Part shown: one piece after another, positions 1-6,380 of the stretch
How the letters are laid out: each line of letters starts with the position of its first letter
Numbering within the stretch: the first letter of the stretch is position 1
DNA from: Collinsella sp.
GTDB lineage: Bacteria > Actinomycetota > Coriobacteriia > Coriobacteriales > Coriobacteriaceae
Assembly (NCBI GenBank): GCA_019414545.1
Contig: DXLV01000042.1
Location: forward strand, 6,842 to 15,343
Direction: 5' to 3'
Length of the DNA: 8,502 nucleotides
The notes under the pieces: model-generated
The model's database searches: none
The model's input: the letters and a program-made list of their open reading frames with translations, nothing else
Told to the model about the DNA's origin: nothing
Made by a program: the position numbers and the translations under genes

Positions 1-165
1 ATGGAGGAGACCATCAAGCTGCTCCATGCCGAGGTTCCGGGCGTCAAGATCATCGTGGGCGGCGCCGTGCTCACCCCCGAATACGCCAAGCAGATTGGCG
101 CGGACTACTACGCCAAGGATGCCGCCGAAAGCGCGCGCATCGCCGAAGAGGTCTTTGGGCAGTAA
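1..165 (+). CDS. Corrinoid (cobalamin)-binding protein, C-terminal fragment, probably of a B12-dependent homocysteine/corrinoid methyltransferase
   Basis: An open frame runs from the window edge to a TAA at 163-165 and gives 54 residues. The first codon happens to be ATG, but the fragment reads as the last third of a B12-binding Rossmann-like domain, so the gene very probably begins upstream. Seen: a beta strand followed by a glycine turn, VKIIVGGAVLTPEYAKQIGA at about residues 15-34, then DYYAKDAAESARIAEEVFG. This is the typical ending of cobalamin-binding modules in MtaC/MtbC-like corrinoid proteins and in MetH-like homocysteine methyltransferases, where the GG loop contacts the nucleotide tail of the cofactor. 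The cobalt-ligating His of the DxHxxG motif would lie outside the window, so I cannot tell a stand-alone corrinoid protein from a fused methyltransferase. A strong palindrome starts 26 nt after the stop. Confidence 0.75.
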   Translation: MEETIKLLHAEVPGVKIIVGGAVLTPEYAKQIGADYYAKDAAESARIAEEVFGQ

Positions 166-190
166 CACAACGGAAACAACCGAGCACCAA

Positions 191-228
191 AACGTGCCGC
201 ATGCGCCACTTGGCACGTGCGGCACGTT
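191..228 (+). promoter_or_regulatory. Long near-perfect palindrome (possible terminator or operator)
   Basis: Positions 191-207 pair with 212-228 around the 4-nt loop ACTT. The outer ten pairs (AACGTGCCGC with GCGGCACGTT) are perfect. Further in there is one G-T pair (202/217) and one mismatch (204/215). It sits between the corrinoid protein stop and the UPF0210 start. It could end transcription of the upstream gene, but the sequence after it (AGAATAGATAAG) has no T-run, so it is not a standard intrinsic terminator. Operator or RNA-processing roles are equally possible. Confidence 0.45.
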
Positions 229-261
229 AGAATAGATAAGACTATGCTCGTTTTGGCAGAT

Positions 262-266
262 AGGAG
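262..266 (+). promoter_or_regulatory. Ribosome binding site of the UPF0210 gene
   Basis: AGGAG lies 7 nt before the ATG at 274. The in-frame upstream candidates (a GTG- or ATG-type codon near 217, and ATG at 244) have no comparable site, and they overlap or directly follow the palindrome. This is the main reason for choosing 274 as the start. Confidence 0.75.
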
Positions 267-273
267 CGCAAGG

Positions 274-1638
274 ATGGCGATCACGCCCGCAGAAATCGCG
301 GAAACCCGCGGCATGGTTGAGGAGCAGAACCTCGACATCAGGACCATCACCATGGGTGTTTCGCTCATGGGTTGCGGTGACGAGAACCTCGACCGCATGT
401 GCACGAAGATCTACGACCACGTGACGCACACGGCTGAGCATCTGGTCGAGACCGCCGAGAACCTCGAGCGCGAGTACGGTATCCCCATCGTCAACAAGCG
501 CGTTTCCGTCACCCCGGTGGCACAGATCGCCGCATGCTGCAAGGATGAGGACCTCACCCCCATCGCGCATGCCCTCGACCGCGCGGCCGAAACGCTCGGC
601 ATCGATTACCTGGGCGGCTTCTCCGCACTCGTCCAGAAGGGCATCGGTGACGCCGACCGCCGCGTCATCCAGTCCATCCCCCAGGCGCTCGCTACCACCA
701 GCCGCGTCTGCTCCAGCGTCAACGTCGCCAGCCTGCGTGCTGGCATCAACATGGACGCCGTGCTTATGGCCGCCCAGACCATCATCGATGCCGCTAAACT
801 CACGGCCGACCAGGATTCCGTCGGCGCTTCCAAGTTTGTCTGCTTTGCCAACATGGTCGAGGACTCCCCGTTTATGGCGGGCGCCGTCCACGGCGGTGGC
901 GAGGCCGACGCCGTCATCAACGTAGGCGTCTCGGGCCCCGGCGTTATGGCCGCAGCCCTGGAGACGCTGCCCGATTCCGCATCGATGATGGAAGTCGCCG
1001 AAAAGATTAAGCAGACCGCCTTTAAGATCACCCGCGCCGGCGAGCTCATGAGCCGCGAGGCCGCCCATCGCCTGGGGGTCGAGAAGGGCATTGTCGACCT
1101 GTCGCTGGCCCCCACGCCTGCCATCGGTGACTCCGTTGCCCGCATCCTCGAGATCATCGGCGTGGGCACCTGCGGCGGCCCGGGCACGACCTGCGCACTT
1201 GCCATGCTCAACGATGCCGTCAAGAAGGGCGGCGTTATGGCCAGCTCCAGCGTGGGCGGCCTCTCGGGCGCTTTTATCCCCGTGTCCGAGGACGCCGGCA
1301 TGATCGCCGCCGTCGAGGCCGGTGCGCTTTCGCTCGAGAAGCTCGAGGCCATGACCTGCGTGTGCTCCGTTGGCCTGGACATGATCGCCATTCCCGGCGA
1401 CACACCGGTCGAGACCATCGCCGGCATCATCGCCGACGAGATGGCCATCGGCGTCATCAACAACAAGACCACGGCCGTCCGCGTGATTCCTGCCATCGGC
1501 AAGGGCGTGGGTGACTGCGTCGAGTACGGCGGCCTGTTCGGCCGTGCGCCCATCATGCCGGTGAACCCCAACGCCGGCACCGTGCTTGCCCATCGCGGTG
1601 GACGCTTCCCGGCGCCGCTGAACTCGCTGAAGAACTAG
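274..1638 (+). CDS. UPF0210 / DUF711 family protein ('PFL family protein')
   Basis: The frame encodes 454 residues, matching the usual roughly 450 of UPF0210. Recognisable conserved blocks in order are: DIRTITMGVSL near residue 21, a conserved YLGGFSALVQKG near 110, SSVNVASLRAGINMDAV near 150, FANMVEDSPFMAGAVHGGGE near 190, GVSGPGVM near 220, SLAPTPAIGDSVARILE near 275, GTTCALAMLNDAVKKGGVMA near 307, SSVGGLSGAFIPVSEDAGMI, and a glycine-rich end (YGGLFGRAPIMPVN). The family is structurally related to the glycyl-radical enzyme fold, hence its name, but I know of no established reaction. There is no signal peptide or membrane segment, so the protein is presumably cytosolic. In many anaerobes a small ACT-domain protein (UPF0237) is encoded directly upstream. 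Here that place is taken by a corrinoid protein and a palindrome. The family call is secure; the function is unknown. Confidence 0.95.
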   Translation: MAITPAEIAETRGMVEEQNLDIRTITMGVSLMGCGDENLDRMCTKIYDHVTHTAEHLVETAENLEREYGIPIVNKRVSVTPVAQIAACCKDEDLTPIAHALDRAAETLGIDYLGGFSALVQKGIGDADRRVIQSIPQALATTSRVCSSVNVASLRAGINMDAVLMAAQTIIDAAKLTADQDSVGASKFVCFANMVEDSPFMAGAVHGGGEADAVINVGVSGPGVMAAALETLPDSASMMEVAEKIKQTAFKITRAGELMSREAAHRLGVEKGIVDLSLAPTPAIGDSVARILEIIGVGTCGGPGTTCALAMLNDAVKKGGVMASSSVGGLSGAFIPVSEDAGMIAAVEAGALSLEKLEAMTCVCSVGLDMIAIPGDTPVETIAGIIADEMAIGVINNKTTAVRVIPAIGKGVGDCVEYGGLFGRAPIMPVNPNAGTVLAHRGGRFPAPLNSLKN

Positions 1639-1656
1639 CCTAGGGATACGAGGCGA

Positions 1657-1798
1657 GGAGCCCCGCCGCCGGGCGGCAGACATATAAGGTCGCCTGCTCG
1701 GACAGTCCTGACTCGCACGGAGAGCACATTAAGTGCTCTCCGGCTCGTGCGGAACTCGCGATCGACCTTATATGTCTGCCGCCCGGCGGCGGGGCTCC
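1657..1798. repeat. 142-bp inverted repeat with perfect 36-nt arms and nested hairpin
   Basis: The left arm (1657-1692) begins GGAGCCCCGCC and ends ATATAAGGTCG. The right arm (1763-1798) is its exact reverse complement, 36 of 36. One A bulge (1656) lets three more pairs form outside (1653-1655 with 1799-1801). The 70-nt centre holds its own hairpin: CGGAGAGCAC (1718-1727) pairs with GTGCTCTCCG (1733-1742) over the loop ATTAA. Alternatively CGCACG (1714-1719) pairs with CGTGCG (1746-1751). Each arm is also locally palindromic (GCCGCC-G-GGCGGC at 1665-1677). Neither side is followed by a T-run, no flanking direct repeat was seen, and there is no transposase. It may be a non-autonomous or REP-like palindromic element, a structured RNA, or an unusual transcription barrier. 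Confidence 0.9.
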
Positions 1799-1952
1799 CG
1801 CACATCTCAACCTTGGCTGGGTTCTGGCTCAGTGGCAGTCGCTTCGCTTCTGCCCGCCTTGGTTGGTGTGGCGGTTTGGCGTTGGAGCGGTTCTTTTTCT
1901 GATATATGCTGGTTGCGGCTCTTCTTTTGGGAGGAGTCGCTTTTTTGTTGCT

Positions 1953-1958
1953 AGGAGG
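1953..1958 (+). promoter_or_regulatory. Ribosome binding site that fixes the GTG start of the methyltransferase
   Basis: A full AGGAGG stands 7 nt before the GTG at 1966. The in-frame ATG at 1906 has no such site upstream, only T-rich sequence, and starting there would put this Shine-Dalgarno sequence inside the coding region. Confidence 0.8.
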
Positions 1959-1965
1959 TTGGCCC

Positions 1966-2853
1966 GTGGCTGATGGTGTAATTCAATCTGAGCTGCTTTC
2001 TGCGGATTGGAATGAGGAATGGATGCGCTTGCAGGCTGGTCGGCGGCAGGCTGATGACTCTTTTGAGTGGGATAAGCGGGCTCGGCATTTTCGGCCGCTT
2101 GAGACTGCTCCGTATGCCCGGGACTTTATGAAGCTGCTGGCGTTAAAGCCTGGTGAATCCGTGTTGGATATGGGGTGTGGGGCTGGGTCGATTGCTATTC
2201 CGCTTGCTCAGGCTGGGCATCCTGTGATTGCGGCTGATTTCTCCCCTGCCATGCTGGGCACCCTTGATGCTGGCATTGAGTATTACGGATTCGAGGATCG
2301 CATTACACCGCTTGAGCTTGCTTGGGATGATGATTGGGATTTGGTTGGACCGGTCGCGAAAGCGGTAGATGTTGCCTTTGCCAGTCGTTCTGTCACCACG
2401 ACCAACCTAAAAGGCGCGCTTGCCAAGCTTGATCGAACGGCTCGTCGGCGTTGTGCTGTCACGATGGTCGCCAACTCCAGCCCGCGCTATGATCTGCACT
2501 TGATGAACGCTATCGGCGCCTCGGTTACCTGCAGCAATGGCTTTGTGTACGCCTTCAACATCCTCATTCAGATGGGTGCGTTGCCGCAGGTTACATACTT
2601 TGAATCGCCTCGTCGCGATACCTTCGATAGCCTTGAGGCAGGCGTGGCGGATTTTTCCCGTATGCTCGAGCATGGCAACGAGGATAAGATCGACCGCCTG
2701 CGCGACTATATCGCTCAGCACATGATCGAAAACCCCCATGCCGGCGAGCCGGGCTCCAAGGGCGTGCCGCAGGGGCGCTATATGCTCGACCATATCCGTA
2801 AGGTTCGTTGGGCGTTTATTGCATGGGAACCGGTCTCTGAATCCCGCTCGTAG
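1966..2853 (+). CDS. Class I SAM-dependent methyltransferase, substrate unknown
   Basis: From the GTG start the protein has 295 residues. Residues 66-75 (VLDMGCGAGS) are motif I of class I methyltransferases, with the acidic D68 and the glycines G70, G72 and G74 that bind S-adenosylmethionine. About 20 residues on, VIAADFSPAML supplies the acidic end of strand 2 (D91) that normally binds the ribose hydroxyls. The N-terminal block WNEEWMRLQAGRRQADD and the WDKRARHF stretch precede the Rossmann fold. The C-terminal third (from about 190) has no motif I can assign and probably carries substrate recognition. No signal peptide is expected with this start. It is a single gene with no clear partner: the inverted repeat lies before it and yhbY 158 nt after it. 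Codons are T-ending in roughly the first 140 residues and C-ending later, unlike its neighbours. An enzymatic methyltransferase role is likely; the substrate could be a small molecule or a protein. Confidence 0.85.
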   Translation: MADGVIQSELLSADWNEEWMRLQAGRRQADDSFEWDKRARHFRPLETAPYARDFMKLLALKPGESVLDMGCGAGSIAIPLAQAGHPVIAADFSPAMLGTLDAGIEYYGFEDRITPLELAWDDDWDLVGPVAKAVDVAFASRSVTTTNLKGALAKLDRTARRRCAVTMVANSSPRYDLHLMNAIGASVTCSNGFVYAFNILIQMGALPQVTYFESPRRDTFDSLEAGVADFSRMLEHGNEDKIDRLRDYIAQHMIENPHAGEPGSKGVPQGRYMLDHIRKVRWAFIAWEPVSESRS

Positions 2854-2970
2854 CCCGTTCACAGCCCGCACTGCCCATCACCTCGGCATCCGCATTCTTT
2901 TTGAACTGGGCAAACGCGCTCCACACCGCGCCGTTCCTGCGCTATCGTGGGACAGCTCACGTAGATTAAG

Positions 2971-2985
2971 GCCCCGTCGCGGGGC
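2971..2985 (+). repeat. Short GC hairpin in the leader before yhbY
   Basis: GCCCCG pairs with CGGGGC over the loop TCG, and the sequence then continues into the palindrome GGGGCGCCCC (2981-2990). No T-run follows, so it does not look like a working terminator for the methyltransferase gene. It may be a decayed terminator or part of the yhbY leader. The rest of the gap at 2854-3011 shows no convincing promoter; TCCACA at 2920 with TATCGT at 2943 is the best weak pair. Confidence 0.5.
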
Positions 2986-3011
2986 GCCCCATACATAGAA
3001 AGCGAGAACCC

Positions 3012-3311
3012 ATGGCACTGACAGGAGCCCAGGTCAAGCAGCTTCGCAGCATGGCCCATCACCTCAACCCCGCCATCATCATCGGTAAGTCCGATGTCAA
3101 CGAGGGCACCGTCGAGCAAACGGTCGCCTACCTGGAGAAGCACGAGCTCGTTAAGTGCTCCGTGCTCGATGGCTCCAGTCTTTCCGCCCGCGAGGCCGCC
3201 GAAGAGCTCGCCGAGCGCTGCCACGCCGAGGTCGTCCAGGTCATCGGCCGCAAGTTCTCGCTGTATCGCGAGTCCTCGCGCAAGGATATCGAGAAGATCA
3301 AGCTCGTCTAA
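3012..3311 (+). CDS. yhbY: Ribosome assembly RNA-binding protein YhbY (CRM domain)
   Basis: The 99-residue protein is the size of stand-alone YhbY and consists almost entirely of one CRS1-YhbY (CRM) domain. Seen: the opening LTGAQVKQLRSMAHHLNPAI, the conserved IIGKSDVNEGTVEQTVAYLE in place of the usual IGKxGl-containing loop, a helix with ELVKCSVL, and the final VVQVIGRKFSLYRES strand that resembles the family ending. YhbY binds pre-50S particles and acts in maturation of the large ribosomal subunit. The upstream AAAGCGAG is only a modest ribosome binding site, but the ATG at 3012 gives the standard N terminus. The gene appears to be transcribed alone and ends in a terminator that faces the convergent regulator gene. 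Confidence 0.93.
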   Translation: MALTGAQVKQLRSMAHHLNPAIIIGKSDVNEGTVEQTVAYLEKHELVKCSVLDGSSLSAREAAEELAERCHAEVVQVIGRKFSLYRESSRKDIEKIKLV

Positions 3312-3349
3312 GAGCCAATGATCCGGCGAGCCAACACATAGCAAGCTTA

Positions 3350-3382
3350 CGGGTGCCCAAGTACTTCGGGCGCCCGTTTTTT
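3350..3382 (+). terminator. Intrinsic terminator of yhbY
   Basis: CGGGTGCCC (3350-3358) pairs with GGGCGCCCG (3368-3376) with one G-T pair, and six T residues follow (3377-3382). The inner AAGTACTT can add a small extra stem. The end of the T-run overlaps the stop codon (TTA on the plus strand, 3381-3383) of the convergent regulator. On the minus strand the hairpin is not followed by a T-run, so termination should be mainly one-directional. Confidence 0.85.
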
Positions 3383-6380
3383 ATCGCTCGACCAGCACGC
3401 GATTGAGCCGCCCCTCCACCAAGCGCTCGTATAGACGCCGCGTCTCGGGCTCGGGCACGCCATTGACCTGCTCCCTCAGATGGTGCATATGCCCGCTGTA
3501 TAGCTCGACGATATCGCGCCGCCGCCCCGCCGCACTGTAGACGCGCATGGCGCAGCGCACCATATCCTCACGCGCCGTTTCCTGTCGAAGCCCCGACTCC
3601 GCCAGCCAAATCGCCGACTGCAGGTCGTTTTCTTCTAGAGCGGCATTTGCTCCCTTAATCATGCAATCGATGAACTTTGACTGCATAATGCGTCGCATAC
3701 GCAAAAAGTAGGTGGGATTACAGCCATTGGGAACATACAGCGGTCCGGCATAAAGCTGCTCAATCTTAAGGCACAGCTCAACTAAATGGGGCCCGTGCGC
3801 ACCCGTGCGATTTCCCAAAACCTCGCGGCTTATCTGGTCAAACAGCCGCACATCGGTCTTGACGTAGTCGCCGTTGAGTCCGATGCATTCATTTTGGATG
3901 AGCACACACGACTTGCCATCCGGCGTCGGTCCCAAAGCCGACCGCAAGCGCGATATCGTCGAGTACAGGTTGTTGCGGGCGCTATTGAACTCGGCATGGG
4001 GCCACAGCTCCATGGCCAGCGTCTCGCGATCGACGAGCGCATCCATGCCCAGCGCAAGCCGCTCGGCAAGTGTCGCCGCCTTCTTGCGGCGCCACATTTT
4101 GTCCGTGATGGGAAACCCGTCGCGCTCGGCGCGAAACGCACCAAACATGCGAATCTCGATATGGTCGATGGTATCAACGGCTTCAACCTCGCCGGCCTGG
4201 AACAGGCGCTCGCCTTCCCCTTCCAAATCGTCGCGCAGCGAGTACCGCGACAGCTCGCGCACGGGAAGCTTCTTGCGAATCCTGGTCGCCGGCTCACCCA
4301 GACAATGCATGGCAAGGCGCGCAAAGAGCCGATACGATGGCTCCAGAATCCCCGCACGATTCATGGACATCCAGGCCGCAAGATCGCTGTCTCGGCCCGC
4401 ACAGGCCAAATGCAGCGCCACCATCCAGGCCTCCGCTCCACCAACCTGCGTCTGGCTTATATCGAGTAGCTCCGCTTCCTCGCGCACCGAAACCATCGAG
4501 GTGTTACGCAGATACGCCGCGCGCTCCAGCAGCAATGCGTTATCGCGCATGTACGCAATCGACTCCTCGGCAAGTTTGAGCACTTGGACCGCACGGAACT
4601 TTGCATTAACCGGCCGTCCCTCTGCCAGCGACTGCCAGCCTTCTAGCAACAGGCCAAACAGCTGAATCTGGTTGTCGCGCATGCGCACGGCAAAACGATC
4701 GAGCTCGTTGAATGCCGCGTCGTCGGTTACCGGCAAGCCGGAAAGGAGCCGCCGTGCCGCCAACACCATGCGCACCCAGATAGCCATCGCCTTAAGCCCA
4801 CGTACGTCGAGCGCCTCCCGCACCACCGTCATCTCGTCGTCGCGCTCGTCGGTTCCCGCAAACGACCCGTCAAAGAGCTCCACCAGCATGCTGTCGGCCC
4901 GTATAACAATCCCCGCGATGTCGAGCTCACAGTCGTAGGCCTTGCTCGTTTTGAGCTGCTGTAGAACGCCGCCGTCATCTCCCCGCTCGGTCAGGCAGCG
5001 CTTGACCTCGATATGCGCGGACAACATATCGAGTGCGGTATGGGATGTCTCGATTTCTGGCACGGTCAGGTTCGTAGGAAGCCCAAGCCCGTTGTCCCCA
5101 TAGCAAACAGCCGTCAGTGTCTGGGCCACCCTCCATGAAACAGGGTCTATTTCGCAGGCCGCCCGTTCGCCCCCGCGCTCGATGACCGATGCCATATAGC
5201 GAGCGAGCTTTGTATTGGACACGCTGACCGCTGCCAGATATACGCCAAGCGCCTCGGCAGGCGTTGGCTCTGGAGCCGGATCCTCGGCATCGATCGTGCC
5301 CAGCGCTGCTCGGCAGATATCGGCCCCGTGCCCCGTCAGAGCCAGATCGACCCCATACTGCCCAGCAAGTTCAAGGACCGCATCACGGTCCAAAAAGGCG
5401 TCCGCCAGGCCCATCGCCGCATCGCATCGGCCCGCCTTAAGCAAAATCCGGGCCGCCCTCGGAACAAGTTCGGGGCGAACCTCGGCCACCAACTTACGCA
5501 AGCGCAAGCGTCCGTTATCCTCCGTGCCCAGACACGTAAAACTCCGCTCGGCGGGGTCCAAGCCAAAGATCGGGTAGTCGCGTACAAAGTAGGACTGGTC
5601 GACCATCGACAGCCTCACCCCGCAAGCCTCGAGTTCTGCGATATTGCCCTCGCCCATCAAAACCATGAGACATGCCACGCAAAACAGCGCATTATTGTCG
5701 AGCGAAGCCAGATCGACAAGTGCCGCGCCATATACGTTGACAATCTCGTTTTCGAGCAGACCGGCTACGTCGCCTTGGCCATACAGACCCGTCTGCAATG
5801 CCGAGACGAGCTCGGGCACGCCCTGCGTGAGCTGATAAAAGTCGAGCGATGTGCTGATCGAAAACGCCGATGCCCACGCCGAATACTCATAGGCATGCAC
5901 CTTGAGCATCTGCGCATTGATCTTAACCGAATCGCCCAGCCCATGAATCAGTTGACGATTTGAAGGACGGCAGGAGATAAAGACCCCTACCCCCATAGCG
6001 CGCAGGCCGCGAATCCTGTCGATGAGGTCTTCGGTATCGTGCTGATCGAGGTTTGGCACATTATCAATCGCGATAAGGGAGTGCGGTTTGTCTTTGAGTT
6101 CTTCGGTAACCACCTCGAGCTGCATAAACACCTCGCGCCCAGTGGCGCGATCGGCCTCGATAATCCGCACGGGGCCTCGCGTCGGGTCGCATTTAACCTC
6201 ATGGGTGTACTGCAGCAGTACCGAGGTCTTCCCAAACCCGTCGGGCGCATAAAGAACCACAATGCCGGCCTTTCGGCCCTTGGCGATAAGCTCATTCATC
6301 AAGCGTTCGCGTCGCACCATATAGCCTCCGCCCAGCGGCATCAGCTCGAGGTCGTCTATACTGCCCAAATCGTTTACCAT
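3381..6380 (-). CDS. Large STAND-type ATPase transcriptional regulator with C-terminal SARP-like winged helix and BTAD domain
   Basis: The protein has 999 residues. An N-terminal P-loop NTPase shows a Walker A motif APDGFGKTS (about residues 45-53), the form found in MalT and other STAND proteins, a Walker B-like SLIAIDNVPN near 101-110, and a following FISCRPS with a possible arginine sensor near 138. Residues about 200-735 are helix-rich without clear motifs, as in MalT-like helical repeat sensor regions. Near 740-815 lies an OmpR/SARP-type winged helix (IEIRMFGAFRAERDG, a WRRKKAATLAERLA helix, ETLAMELWP, NNLYSTISRLRSALG). From about 843 to the end a bacterial transcriptional activator domain (BTAD) follows. 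I infer an ATP-dependent, ligand-gated activator. The usual MalT LuxR-type helix-turn-helix is absent. A GAGGAG (6386-6391) lies 5 nt before the ATG. Targets and ligand are unknown; nagB and the amino-sugar genes are neighbours but separated by a terminator. Confidence 0.88.
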   Translation of the reverse strand: MVNDLGSIDDLELMPLGGGYMVRRERLMNELIAKGRKAGIVVLYAPDGFGKTSVLLQYTHEVKCDPTRGPVRIIEADRATGREVFMQLEVVTEELKDKPHSLIAIDNVPNLDQHDTEDLIDRIRGLRAMGVGVFISCRPSNRQLIHGLGDSVKINAQMLKVHAYEYSAWASAFSISTSLDFYQLTQGVPELVSALQTGLYGQGDVAGLLENEIVNVYGAALVDLASLDNNALFCVACLMVLMGEGNIAELEACGVRLSMVDQSYFVRDYPIFGLDPAERSFTCLGTEDNGRLRLRKLVAEVRPELVPRAARILLKAGRCDAAMGLADAFLDRDAVLELAGQYGVDLALTGHGADICRAALGTIDAEDPAPEPTPAEALGVYLAAVSVSNTKLARYMASVIERGGERAACEIDPVSWRVAQTLTAVCYGDNGLGLPTNLTVPEIETSHTALDMLSAHIEVKRCLTERGDDGGVLQQLKTSKAYDCELDIAGIVIRADSMLVELFDGSFAGTDERDDEMTVVREALDVRGLKAMAIWVRMVLAARRLLSGLPVTDDAAFNELDRFAVRMRDNQIQLFGLLLEGWQSLAEGRPVNAKFRAVQVLKLAEESIAYMRDNALLLERAAYLRNTSMVSVREEAELLDISQTQVGGAEAWMVALHLACAGRDSDLAAWMSMNRAGILEPSYRLFARLAMHCLGEPATRIRKKLPVRELSRYSLRDDLEGEGERLFQAGEVEAVDTIDHIEIRMFGAFRAERDGFPITDKMWRRKKAATLAERLALGMDALVDRETLAMELWPHAEFNSARNNLYSTISRLRSALGPTPDGKSCVLIQNECIGLNGDYVKTDVRLFDQISREVLGNRTGAHGPHLVELCLKIEQLYAGPLYVPNGCNPTYFLRMRRIMQSKFIDCMIKGANAALEENDLQSAIWLAESGLRQETAREDMVRCAMRVYSAAGRRRDIVELYSGHMHHLREQVNGVPEPETRRLYERLVEGRLNRVLVER

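Larger units (their letters stand above)
1639..1965. other. Intergenic region with a large inverted repeat and a T/G-rich leader
   Basis: This 327-nt gap contains the inverted repeat at 1657-1798. Behind it, 1800-1965 is visibly different from its surroundings: T- and G-rich on the plus strand, with TTGGCTGGG- and GGTTGG-like runs. No plausible gene is seen. A weak extended -10 like element (TG at 1900-1901, TATATG at 1903-1908, with TTGGAG at 1882-1887, spacing 15) could drive the downstream methyltransferase, but it is poor evidence on its own. Confidence 0.6.

Noticed and set aside
606..1580. Minus-strand frame of 324 codons inside the UPF0210 gene
   Set aside because: The sense frame shows family-wide conserved blocks; the antisense translation is Ala/Ser/Pro/Met-rich without any domain.
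1657..1798. The large inverted repeat as an ordinary Rho-independent terminator
   Set aside because: There is no T-run on either side and the stem is far longer than needed, so it is reported as a repeat of unknown role.
2859..3344. Minus-strand frame of 161 codons over yhbY
   Set aside because: It covers yhbY, which is unmistakable on the plus strand, and its translation resembles no family; apparent order comes from the yhbY codons.
3786..4469. Long plus-strand frame (227 codons) and several others opposite the regulator gene
   Set aside because: They lie antisense to a well-supported 999-residue gene, have low-complexity Arg/Ser/Pro-rich translations and no recognisable motif; they are by-products of GC-rich codon use.
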